A stretch of 35,150 nucleotides of DNA, taken from the IMG/VR virus record IMGVR_UViG_3300029319_006793, positions 1 to 35,150 of that record. One strand, written 5' to 3'. Positions 1 through 6,874 of the stretch are shown piece by piece. The notes beneath the pieces were generated by a model. It saw only the letters and a list, made by a program, of their open reading frames with translations, was not told the origin of the DNA and made no database searches. The position numbers were made by a program, and so were the translations under genes. Each line of letters begins with the position of its first letter. The stretch's first letter is position 1. The DNA is from a virus.

Positions 1-1020
1 AAAATCTACATCCAATACTTCATATTCCGCATCAAAGAACTTTTTACATTTCAATAAGTTTTTAGATCTCTTACCCTCATAACCAACATCTTTTCTTAAC
101 ATGATTCCTTCATAGCCTAATCTTTGTGCTTCTTCAATTTTATAACCAAGGTTGGTTTCATCTTGAACAAGATCTTGAGCTAGAAAACTTATTGTATTGG
201 TTTTAGTTTGGCCTCCATATAATCGAGCCAATCGATCTGATAATTTTGTATTGCCTTCTTTAGTATCAAATTCTTCTAATGTTAAATAATCAAATATAAT
301 ATACTTTGGATTGGCAATAGTATGATCTTTTCTTTTGATTTGTTTCATTATACCTTGAAAATCTTCATTACCATTTTCATCCATCAAACAAATTTCACCA
401 TCTAATACAAAATCTCCAGGCATTGTTTTAACATCATCTAATACCTTTTGTAAGGTTGTAAACTCATTACCTTGTCTTGAATAAGCAGTTACCTTATCTC
501 CTTCTTTTCTAATAATACATCTTACACCATCTAATTTTCTAGATGCCAACCATTCTTCATTTTTAAAATCACAAAATTTAGGTTCATACTTAGTTGCTAA
601 TGCAACATCAAAAGTTGGAATCAATCCTGGAATAACTTTATTGATAACAGATGCAGAAGCTCTTAACTCCATATTTCTATCTATAATACTAAAGATTAAA
701 TCTTCATATTCTGGATACTGAAGTACAAATGAATTTACCATTGCAATTGCATCATGACCTGTATATACTCTATCATTAAGGTCGTTTAACAAATGAAATA
801 TACTATCATGAATCTTATTCATATCACATAACTCTTTGTTTTTCTTACATGTTTTACTTGTTACATAATATTTTTTGTAAGGATCATATGCATAAACTAA
901 TGCACTTTTAATAAATGGATTCTTACCATATGCGTTAATGATAGTTTTCTTAGCAATAAGAGAACTATTTGCTTTCATCGAATCTACGAATGCTTGGAGT
1001 ACTTTTAGGTTTTCTTTCAT
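1..1020 (-). CDS. ATP-dependent DNA ligase, 3' end outside window
   Basis: Seals nicks in duplex DNA by self-adenylation, AMP transfer to the 5' phosphate and ligation; in T4-like phages this joins Okazaki fragments. The 340 visible residues show the nucleotidyltransferase motifs in order: motif I K162-L-D-G-V-R (K162 is the predicted adenylated lysine), motif III D207-G-E209, motif IIIa near Y240-L246, motif IV E304-G-I-M-L and motif V L323-K-C-K-K. T4 gp30 has 487 residues with its active lysine at about 159, so roughly the last 100-150 residues, most of the OB domain, lie beyond the left edge. The ATG at 1020 is preceded in frame by a stop two codons upstream; no clear Shine-Dalgarno is seen. 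It is the only replication gene on this side of the glycan locus and follows a putative promoter. Confidence 0.93.
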   Translation of the reverse strand, partial: MKENLKVLQAFVDSMKANSSLIAKKTIINAYGKNPFIKSALVYAYDPYKKYYVTSKTCKKNKELCDMNKIHDSIFHLLNDLNDRVYTGHDAIAMVNSFVLQYPEYEDLIFSIIDRNMELRASASVINKVIPGLIPTFDVALATKYEPKFCDFKNEEWLASRKLDGVRCIIRKEGDKVTAYSRQGNEFTTLQKVLDDVKTMPGDFVLDGEICLMDENGNEDFQGIMKQIKRKDHTIANPKYIIFDYLTLEEFDTKEGNTKLSDRLARLYGGQTKTNTISFLAQDLVQDETNLGYKIEEAQRLGYEGIMLRKDVGYEGKRSKNLLKCKKFFDAEYEVLDVDF

Positions 1021-1050
1021 CTTTTATATTTTATTATTTATAATATAAAG

Positions 1051-1078
1051 ATAAGAAAAATATTTCAAATAACCAAAT
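1051..1078 (-). promoter_or_regulatory. Repeated intergenic motif, copy A (putative promoter)
   Basis: On the minus strand this reads ATTTGGTTATTTGA, an A/T run, then TTCTTAT followed by CTTTATATTATAAATA. It matches copies at 18283-18311 and 32489-32516 in both sequence and spacing. It fills most of the 73-base gap between the 351-residue gene and the ligase ATG. The downstream AT-rich part could hold the -10 element. That this is a promoter is inferred from its position and repetition. Confidence 0.5.
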
Positions 1079-1093
1079 TTTTTGACAGCTTTT

Positions 1094-2149
1094 TTACTTC
1101 TTTTTTGCAGCTTTTTTACGGCCTCTTCTCATGTTTAATTGCCATCTAGCCATTCTACCTTTCTCACCTTTTGCTTTTGCTAGTTTAGCTAATTGAGTTA
1201 ATGTAGCTTTTTTTGGAATACCAACTCTTTTGGATATACCTTTTCGGCCTGGTTTCTTTCCATCTGCAAAATTTTCATCGAATGGTTTGAACTCTGAAGT
1301 TCCTAACTGATAATAATCTGGTTTATGTCCTCTAGATAATTTTGAATGAAGATCTACTTCGTATAAACTAGCCATTTTAAGCTTACTCCAAGGTATCTGT
1401 CCATGATATTCATATGTATCTGAATCATCATTTTGAACATTATCATCATCTTTTAATTTACTCAAATCTAAATCTTTAGATGCTACTTTCAATATTACAA
1501 TACCACTATCATAAATGTCATCTGAAACGTTTTCTGCTGCTTCTGCATATGATTCTGCTACACTTGGATCGTTAGCCAAATAAACAATACCTGGTTTTGA
1601 ATCTTCCCATGCTAGCGCAGCTTCTCTAGTATCTAATCCTGTTGCTTTAATACTTGGTAACAACGCTTTATATGTTGCATGATAAAAGACTTCTGGTATT
1701 TCTTGTGTTAATTTAGATTCTATATCATCTAATTCATTAGGATTGATTTTTACATCTTGTTTACCTACCTCTGGTTTTCTGTCCGGTATTTCTTCTGCCA
1801 TAACAGTATCTCCTGACATTTCCCACGGACCCCAATGGCCTTTATCAACCATAAATTTTGCTGCTTCTTCTGGAGTATAATATTTACATTCTTTAGGATT
1901 GACTCTGCCTAATGCATAATATACTTGTTTTGGTATTTCTAACTTTCTTCCATTAGAATGATCTAACACTGTATCTCTTGATTCTACCCAACAATGACCA
2001 TATCGCATTCCTTCCAAAGCACCTTGACCATTAACCATACCATGTACTAGTTTGTGTTCTTTGTCTCCAAAGAAATTCATAATCAGACGACCTCCTGCAG
2101 GATAACAATCTCCTAATCCTTCTAGTAGTATTTGTTTTAATTTGATCAT
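1094..2149 (-). CDS. Putative capsid-packaged effector: Cys-His-Asp domain plus ADP-ribosyltransferase-like domain
   Basis: This protein has 351 residues in four parts. Residues 1-11, MIKLKQILLE then G, resemble T4 capsid-targeting peptides and end in the prohead-protease consensus (L/I)-x-E before G. Residues 12-115 carry C15, H52 in GHCWVE and D63, the order found in transglutaminase/papain-like folds; the neighbourhood YGHCWVES..TVLDHSNG is typical. Residues 153-260 resemble an ADP-ribosyltransferase fold: YHAT with H157, GL at 171-172, VYLA with Y190, and E247 as the possible third H-Y-E residue. The tail (about 300-351) is very basic and holds a conserved-looking block (GISKRVGIPKKA). 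Its start overlaps the HAD gene stop as ATGA. T4 packages and injects the ADP-ribosyltransferase Alt, so a similar role is inferred. The fold calls rest on motifs read by eye. Confidence 0.6.
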   Translation of the reverse strand: MIKLKQILLEGLGDCYPAGGRLIMNFFGDKEHKLVHGMVNGQGALEGMRYGHCWVESRDTVLDHSNGRKLEIPKQVYYALGRVNPKECKYYTPEEAAKFMVDKGHWGPWEMSGDTVMAEEIPDRKPEVGKQDVKINPNELDDIESKLTQEIPEVFYHATYKALLPSIKATGLDTREAALAWEDSKPGIVYLANDPSVAESYAEAAENVSDDIYDSGIVILKVASKDLDLSKLKDDDNVQNDDSDTYEYHGQIPWSKLKMASLYEVDLHSKLSRGHKPDYYQLGTSEFKPFDENFADGKKPGRKGISKRVGIPKKATLTQLAKLAKAKGEKGRMARWQLNMRRGRKKAAKKK

Positions 2150-2970
2150 TTACTTTTTTTCACTGAATTAATATATTTTCTATATACAGCGGCTGCAGAC
2201 TTCTTACCTGCTGCTTTTGCTCTTTGTTCCATTGCAACTGCAGCTTGAACTTTATGAGCATGTTTTCTACCAGACCCTTTTATTTTTCTAACTGATGCAA
2301 TTGCATCTTTTACTGTGGCAAATTTCAGTCCATGAATAGTTCCTTTTGGATCTTCATCTGTATACAGATCAGAATGTTTTGATGATTTTCTTTTCTGACC
2401 TTTCTTTCTTGGAATTCTAGCTCCTTCCTTTATTAACTTTGTTATGGAAGTTACTTCTGGATATTTATTCAACATATTTTTTACTGCAGCAATATTCTTA
2501 TTACTGTCATCCATAAAATATACTGTATCATATCCTTTTTGAATTTGAGATTCTATCCAATCTGCTTTCTTTTGTGGATCTGCAGAACCCAATGGAACCA
2601 CATAAGCATCTATACCCATTGTTTTTAGAAAACTGGTAACTGGTTGTCCTAATCTTCTTGCAGTTAAAATAGTTACCTTTCTTGCGCCTCGAGAAGCTCG
2701 TCTTGCTTTATCCAATTGTTTTCTTAATAAATCAGCATTTCGTTTTATTAATCTTGGATTTCTAATTTTTCTATCAAAGTCTTTAAAATTAAAATCTTCA
2801 CCTGGTTTAGGTGTATAAACAGCAAATTGTGCAGGATCTAATTTTTTAATTATACGACCTTGTTTTGTGACATATACCCATGCATCCGATTTTGCAATTG
2901 TATCATCAAAATCAAATACTGATAAAACTTTTCTTCCTTCGAATAATATGTCTATTAATTTTATCGCCAT
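2146..2970 (-). CDS. HAD-superfamily phosphatase with capsid-targeting-like N terminus and basic tail
   Basis: This protein has 274 residues. Residues 1-12 (MAIKLIDILFE then G) parallel the start of the next gene and end in an L-F-E|G prohead-protease-like site. The HAD fold follows: D20-F-D22-D-T (nucleophile and acid), T103 in LTARR (motif II) and D154-D155 in YFMDDS (motif IV). The most similar general type is a phage HAD or polynucleotide-kinase-phosphatase-like enzyme acting on nucleic acid or nucleotide phosphates; the substrate cannot be told. From about 185 the protein is rich in K, R and A, with a helical block near 225-268 that looks like a separate DNA-binding or scaffold-binding segment. 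The ATG has no Shine-Dalgarno and lies inside the last codons of the 58-residue membrane ORF, suggesting translational coupling. Confidence 0.75.
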   Translation of the reverse strand: MAIKLIDILFEGRKVLSVFDFDDTIAKSDAWVYVTKQGRIIKKLDPAQFAVYTPKPGEDFNFKDFDRKIRNPRLIKRNADLLRKQLDKARRASRGARKVTILTARRLGQPVTSFLKTMGIDAYVVPLGSADPQKKADWIESQIQKGYDTVYFMDDSNKNIAAVKNMLNKYPEVTSITKLIKEGARIPRKKGQKRKSSKHSDLYTDEDPKGTIHGLKFATVKDAIASVRKIKGSGRKHAHKVQAAVAMEQRAKAAGKKSAAAVYRKYINSVKKSK

Positions 2971-3137
2971 GGTAACATTGTCATGCCTATTGAGTTAATT
3001 AATGATTCCAGTATAATAAATATAATACCACAAACTACTATTTGATAGAACCACCATTTCCATCCTGTAAGTGATAAAGCCCATTTTCGTAATGGGCTTT
3101 TCATTGCGATGTCATATAGTTTTTTCTTCAACCACAT
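2961..3137 (-). CDS. Small single-helix membrane protein, possible holin-like
   Basis: A 58-residue frame starts MWLKKKLYDI and ends in a TAA that overlaps the next gene by 10 bases. Its ATG overlaps the stop of the murein-enzyme gene as TAATG. A basic N-terminal part (K4-K6, R17, K18) and an aromatic stretch WKWWFY (26-31) precede one hydrophobic helix at about residues 31-50. This fits an inner-membrane protein with a positively charged inside end. Its place directly after a putative endolysin makes a holin or spanin-like role possible, but no family is recognised. A perfect 10-bp hairpin lies inside the frame (3076-3100), which could argue for a terminator rather than a gene. No Shine-Dalgarno is seen, so expression would depend on coupling. 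Confidence 0.55.
   Translation of the reverse strand: MWLKKKLYDIAMKSPLRKWALSLTGWKWWFYQIVVCGIIFIILESLINSIGMTMLPWR
3076..3100. terminator. Perfect 10-bp inverted repeat with T-rich flank
   Basis: AAAGCCCATT at 3076-3085 pairs perfectly with AATGGGCTTT at 3091-3100 around a five-base loop. On the plus strand it is followed by another T, on the minus strand by TTTATC. The shape is like a rho-independent terminator, possibly bidirectional. It lies inside the 58-residue membrane ORF, so on the minus strand it could end or attenuate transcription after the murein-enzyme gene or act as an RNA hairpin over the small gene. Terminator function is inferred from shape only. Confidence 0.45.
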
Positions 3138-3748
3138 TATGATATATCATCTGACTCAAGTAATGTATATGAAAATGAATTACCCCATATAGCTTTTGCT
3201 TCATAGCATATATCTAAAAATTCATGCCAATCATCATTATTAGCAATTACCTGACATCCTGCAGACCATTTATCTACTCTAGTAGATGTTCTTCCAGGTC
3301 TTGCAGTTGCTCTATGAATATTAATACCAAACAATCCTGTCATAGTATTATTATCATCTAGATCAAATTTACCGTCTTTATTGTTATCTCTATAAACAGT
3401 TACGTCTCTTTGCTGACCTAATGCAGGATATCTTCCTTGGTGTAATCTAATTTTATGAGATCCTCTATATTGTCCTGGTTTCAATACAGCAACTCCTTCT
3501 TTTCTCATAATGTTTTCAACCCAATGAGTTCCAGGGTCTGTTGTACATTTATAGCAATGAAATTGCCATTCTCCATCTATCTTATACGAGATAGTGATAT
3601 GGTCATCAAATGCATTTGTAACCCTTCCTTTAGTTTCATTGTTTCTAATACCTACGATATTAACATCATACCCTTTGTTGTTAACATCTTCAAACCATTT
3701 ATAGCCTTTTGCTTTTACGGCAGTTTCGATTTGTTCTCTTGTGTACAT
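3137..3748 (-). CDS. L,D-transpeptidase (YkuD)-like murein enzyme with EF-hand loop, candidate endolysin
   Basis: This protein has 203 residues. The C-terminal half holds H145 in GINIHRA and, 16 residues later, S162-A-G-C165, close to the YkuD motif H-x(14-17)-S/T-x-G-C with cysteine as nucleophile. Just before it, residues 121-132 (DNNKDGKFDLDD) match a complete EF-hand calcium loop at positions 1, 3, 5, 6, 9 and 12. The N-terminal 80 residues contain GYDVNIVGIRN and a block of alternating polar and aromatic residues of unknown role. No signal peptide is seen, so delivery to peptidoglycan would need a holin; the next gene is a small membrane protein. A strong AAGGAG lies about 10 bases before the ATG. 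YkuD-fold enzymes can cross-link or cleave peptidoglycan; lysis is inferred from context. Confidence 0.65.
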   Translation of the reverse strand: MYTREQIETAVKAKGYKWFEDVNNKGYDVNIVGIRNNETKGRVTNAFDDHITISYKIDGEWQFHCYKCTTDPGTHWVENIMRKEGVAVLKPGQYRGSHKIRLHQGRYPALGQQRDVTVYRDNNKDGKFDLDDNNTMTGLFGINIHRATARPGRTSTRVDKWSAGCQVIANNDDWHEFLDICYEAKAIWGNSFSYTLLESDDIS

Positions 3749-3790
3749 AGTCGTATTCTCCTTATATATTATGTTTAATATAAATATGAG

Positions 3791-3928
3791 TTACCGACGC
3801 TTCTTTACCCTTTTATTACGCTTACTTGGATCTCGTTGAAATTCTTCGTAATTTTCTTTTTTACGGCGAGGGACTTTTTCTTTATAGGGACGATATTCGT
3901 CCAAACTATCTTGTCTGACTTTTGGCAT
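3791..3928 (-). CDS. Small highly basic protein, 45 residues
   Basis: An uninterrupted frame starts MPKVRQDSLDEYRPYKEKV and ends in a run of lysine and arginine (RNKRVKKRR). Its ATG lies one base after the stop of the 84-residue gene and it fills the gap before the murein-enzyme gene, as expected for a real gene in this packed block. About two fifths of the residues are K or R, so nucleic-acid binding or a structural role is possible, but no family is recognised. Its codons (CGT, CGC, CGG, GTC, CCC) are richer in G and C than the neighbours. The Shine-Dalgarno is weak. Confidence 0.55.
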   Translation of the reverse strand: MPKVRQDSLDEYRPYKEKVPRRKKENYEEFQRDPSKRNKRVKKRR

Positions 3929-3929
3929 T

Positions 3930-4184
3930 TTAATCTGGAATTCTAACTTTGAGTTTTTCGATTGCTTTTAGAAATTCTTCTACGGTCATCTCCTGACCTT
4001 TATCTGTAATAATATTTACCTTTTTTCCAATTAAATAATCTTCATGATTCTGTACAATATTCATTAAAGCTTTAAGACCTGTACCAGCCCAAAACACTCC
4101 AAACCCATTATCTTCGCCTAATAGATTTGTATCATTCATACAATTTTCTATTGGTTCTCCTTCCATTAAAACAAAATATTGCAT
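3930..4184 (-). CDS. Hypothetical protein, 84 residues
   Basis: Small acidic protein starting MQYFVLMEGEPIENC with no recognised family. It has a central segment with alternating hydrophobic residues (FGVFWAGTGLKALMNIV) and ends with a likely amphipathic helix (TVEEFLKAIEKL). No membrane segment, signal peptide or metal-binding pattern is visible. The ATG follows the stop of the UDP-sugar dehydrogenase gene by one base, so it is cotranscribed with the end of the glycan locus, though nothing links it to sugars. Confidence 0.7.
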   Translation of the reverse strand: MQYFVLMEGEPIENCMNDTNLLGEDNGFGVFWAGTGLKALMNIVQNHEDYLIGKKVNIITDKGQEMTVEEFLKAIEKLKVRIPD

Positions 4185-4185
4185 A

Positions 4186-5043
4186 CTAATCTTCTTTTAT
4201 AATTGACCTACCTTTTAATTCTTCCCAATCTCTTTCAGGCCTTACTTCTGTATTTGTTTCCCATGCTCCTTGTAATGTATTTAAATCCATACCTAAATTT
4301 TCACCAATTGAAATCATTGCTAACATATCCTTAGGAAAACAAGAACCACCAAATCCAACCTTACCATCAGGACCTGGAACTTCTAAATGCGAATGACCTA
4401 TTCTTTCATCGTACTGAGCATATTCAATTACCTTATCATAGTCAATATCTAATTTTCCGCAAACGTTATACATTTCATTTGCAAATGATACTTTAGTTGC
4501 AAGAAAACAATTAGTAAAATATTTTATCATTTCAGCTGTTTTCGCATTTGTTTTTATGATAGGCACTTTTGGAAATACTTTTTTAAATATTCTTCTAACC
4601 TGAGTTGCAGCTCTACGTGGTCCTCCAATAATAATTCTATTTTGATTTTTAAAATCCTCAATCGAATTAGCTTCTGTCAAAAATTCTGGATTGAACACAA
4701 TATCCAAACAAGCATAGTTTTTATTCCATGTATCAGTTGTTCCTGGAGGTATTGTTGATTTAACAACTATTGTTTTAACAGCACATGCCACACCATCAAA
4801 TACTTGTAATCTGCTCAATTCTTCCAGTACTGGTTCCACTACACCTAAATGACATTCTCCATTTTTTTGCATCGGTGTTGGAAGACATATAAAAATTAAA
4901 TCTGATTTTTTATCTAATTCTTCTAATGATTTGCATGTACTTTCTTTTGCAATATCAAATGTCTCAATATTAAAATGTTTTGCAAGTCCTTCATTAACAG
5001 CTGAACCGACAAATCCTTGTCCTATTATACCTATTGTTTTCAT
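4186..5043 (-). CDS. UDP-glucose/GDP-mannose dehydrogenase family, short form without C-terminal domain
   Basis: Predicted NAD-dependent oxidation of a nucleotide sugar to its uronic acid (for example UDP-glucose to UDP-glucuronate). The Rossmann motif GIIGQGFVGSA is at residues 5-15, NPEFL with catalytic E120 follows, then EMIKY with K174, N178 and the active cysteine C235 in GFGGSCFPKD. The protein ends at 285 residues, whereas bacterial Ugd enzymes usually have about 390-450; the third, UDP-binding domain is missing. The catalytic core is intact, so it may be active with altered nucleotide binding or need a partner. The Shine-Dalgarno AAAGGA precedes the ATG, which overlaps the epimerase stop as ATGA. 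Confidence 0.85.
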   Translation of the reverse strand: MKTIGIIGQGFVGSAVNEGLAKHFNIETFDIAKESTCKSLEELDKKSDLIFICLPTPMQKNGECHLGVVEPVLEELSRLQVFDGVACAVKTIVVKSTIPPGTTDTWNKNYACLDIVFNPEFLTEANSIEDFKNQNRIIIGGPRRAATQVRRIFKKVFPKVPIIKTNAKTAEMIKYFTNCFLATKVSFANEMYNVCGKLDIDYDKVIEYAQYDERIGHSHLEVPGPDGKVGFGGSCFPKDMLAMISIGENLGMDLNTLQGAWETNTEVRPERDWEELKGRSIIKED

Positions 5044-5945
5044 ATTCCCATTTCCTTTTTATATTTATTTAACCAAGTTTGAAGGTTACCTTTAGCTCTC
5101 CAATCTAAATCTAAATCTATTTTAGCAGTACAAGCCAACGTTTCAAACGGTTCTATAACTTTATTACCATAACTTTTTTCTCCACCCATCATTTCAACTA
5201 ATTCATTAACTGAAGTATTATCTCCATTTCCTATATTGTATACTTCACCACCAAATTCTTTTAATGATTTTGCAACTAATATATTTGCATCAACTACATC
5301 ATCAACATATGTGAAGTCTCTTTTCTGATTACCATCATTATTTATTGTACATGGTTTACCTTCTTTAATTTGTGAAGCAAATATTGGAATAGCTAATCTA
5401 TATGCACCATCCAATGCCATTCTATCTCCGTAAACATTAAAATATCTTAATGATACAGTATCTATATCATATAGAGTACTAAATAGTTTGCAGTATTGTT
5501 CTCCAATTAATTTATGTAATGCATAAGGTGAAATTGGATTGAGTGGATGATCCTCTGATGTTGGAACTTTTGCATCTCCGTATACAGAACTTGATGAACT
5601 AAATACTATTCTTGTAACTCCTGCATCTGAAGCAGCTGCTAGAACATTATGAGTTCCTGTAACATTTACATTATGATATGGAATTGGTTCTTCGATTGAT
5701 GGTTGAACTCTTGCTAATGCAGCCATATGGAATACTACATCCACTCCTTTCATAAATTCTGCTAGATCTTCTACATTTACCGTTGATAGATCTTGTTTCC
5801 AACAATATGCAGCTGGATTAACATTTTCTACTTTACCTGTTGAGAAATCATCAATAATTGTTGTTTGAATTCCCATTTCTATTAATTTATCGACTAGGTG
5901 GGATCCTATAAATCCTGCACCTCCTGTAACTATTGCTTTTCTCAT
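5040..5945 (-). CDS. UDP-glucose 4-epimerase-like (GalE/WbpP family) SDR
   Basis: Extended short-chain dehydrogenase predicted to epimerise C4 of a UDP-hexose or UDP-N-acetylhexosamine. NAD-binding GGAGFIG is at 8-14, the serine patch SSSSSVYG at 117-123, and the catalytic Y141-x-x-x-K145 in SPYALHK. R-Y-F-N-V-Y-G and R-D-F-T-Y-V-D-D, both typical of the epimerase group, follow. Its 301 residues are near the usual length of about 310-340. It overlaps neighbours on both sides by four bases and lies between an RmlB-like dehydratase and a UDP-sugar dehydrogenase, so a galacturonate- or GalNAc-type product is possible. Exact substrate is not determined. Confidence 0.87.
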   Translation of the reverse strand: MRKAIVTGGAGFIGSHLVDKLIEMGIQTTIIDDFSTGKVENVNPAAYCWKQDLSTVNVEDLAEFMKGVDVVFHMAALARVQPSIEEPIPYHNVNVTGTHNVLAAASDAGVTRIVFSSSSSVYGDAKVPTSEDHPLNPISPYALHKLIGEQYCKLFSTLYDIDTVSLRYFNVYGDRMALDGAYRLAIPIFASQIKEGKPCTINNDGNQKRDFTYVDDVVDANILVAKSLKEFGGEVYNIGNGDNTSVNELVEMMGGEKSYGNKVIEPFETLACTAKIDLDLDWRAKGNLQTWLNKYKKEMGI

Positions 5946-6874
5946 TTCTTTGCCTGTTTAAAAAAGTTATTAGTTCCTGAATACCAATCTATAATTCCTG
6001 GTAGTTCATCTTTAAGATTATGTTTTGGTTTCCAACCTAATTCCAAAATCTTTTCATTATTAGTATTATATCTTGGATCATTAAATAATCTATCTTCTAT
6101 GTTCACAACAATATCATCATATGAAACATTCATTGCATTACAGATCATTCGTGTTACATCTGCTACACTATGTTCTTCATTTGTAGCTACATTATAAATT
6201 TCTTTATCTTTTCCTTCTGACATTACCAATAAAACTGCATCTACAAAATCATCTACATGCATGAAACATCTTAAAACAGATCCATCTCCATGCAATGTTA
6301 ATTTTTCTCCATTGTTAATTTTATCAATGAATAATGGAATAAGTTTATCTGGAAATTGTTTTAATCCGTATGTATTATTTAGTCTTACAGCTTTCCAATT
6401 TAATCCATAACATTTACCATATGCATGTAATAATTTTTCTCCTGCTGATTTAGTAAACGCATACGGATTACAAGGTTTATTAAATGAATCTTCATGTATA
6501 GGTTCACCTGTTCCAATTATTTCATCTGTACTCAAATGTAACAATGGTGTATTTGTTTCATAACACCAAGTTGCAAGATTATGTAATCCAATTATATTTG
6601 TATTAATAAAATCCATTGGTCTAACAAATGAATGATCAACATGAGTTTCAGCTGCTGAATTGATAACAAGATCAAATGTATCTATTTTTGATTTCCATTC
6701 TATATTAACTAAATCATATCTTAAAATATTTACATTATCTACTTGTTCAATACGTCTAATATCAGATGCATAATTAAAACAATCTAAAATTGTCACATCA
6801 TGACCTTCTTTAACTAATCTATTTACTAAATGAGAGCCAATAAATCCAGCTCCACCTGTTACCATTATTCGCAT
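5942..6874 (-). CDS. dTDP-glucose 4,6-dehydratase-like (RmlB family) SDR
   Basis: Predicted NAD-dependent 4,6-dehydration of a nucleotide hexose, giving a 4-keto-6-deoxy intermediate. GGAGFIG at 7-13 binds NAD; T116-D117-E118 in LSTDEIIG is the dehydratase signature, and Y138-A-F-T-K142 supplies the base. AAETHVDHS at 74-82 is also typical of RmlB. With 310 residues it is a little shorter than RmlB (about 350). No RmlA, RmlC or RmlD is visible, so it either uses host dTDP-glucose or acts on a different nucleotide sugar. It overlaps the GT2 gene by 10 bases upstream and the epimerase by four. Confidence 0.83.
   Translation of the reverse strand: MRIMVTGGAGFIGSHLVNRLVKEGHDVTILDCFNYASDIRRIEQVDNVNILRYDLVNIEWKSKIDTFDLVINSAAETHVDHSFVRPMDFINTNIIGLHNLATWCYETNTPLLHLSTDEIIGTGEPIHEDSFNKPCNPYAFTKSAGEKLLHAYGKCYGLNWKAVRLNNTYGLKQFPDKLIPLFIDKINNGEKLTLHGDGSVLRCFMHVDDFVDAVLLVMSEGKDKEIYNVATNEEHSVADVTRMICNAMNVSYDDIVVNIEDRLFNDPRYNTNNEKILELGWKPKHNLKDELPGIIDWYSGTNNFFKQAKK

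Noticed and set aside
1035-1042. TATAAATA on the minus strand before the DNA ligase, as T4 late promoter
   Set aside because: The spacing to the ATG leaves a leader of only about nine bases and a ligase would be expected early; kept only as part of motif copy A.
1086-1120. Direct repeat GCAGCTTTTTTAC-like near the gene end
   Set aside because: It encodes the Ala/Lys-rich tail (KKAAKKK) and is explained by codon use in a basic C terminus.
3779-3786. TATAAATA on the plus strand, identical to the T4 late promoter box
   Set aside because: No plus-strand gene follows, and such octamers are expected by chance in DNA this AT-rich.
5898-6197. Plus-strand open frame of 99 codons
   Set aside because: It lies antisense to the epimerase and RmlB-like genes, shows low-complexity Ser/Cys/Phe/Leu composition and no motif; it is the reverse shadow of AT-rich minus-strand coding sequence. 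The same holds for the other plus-strand frames, e.g. at 23886-24266, 24755-25081 and 12333-12622.
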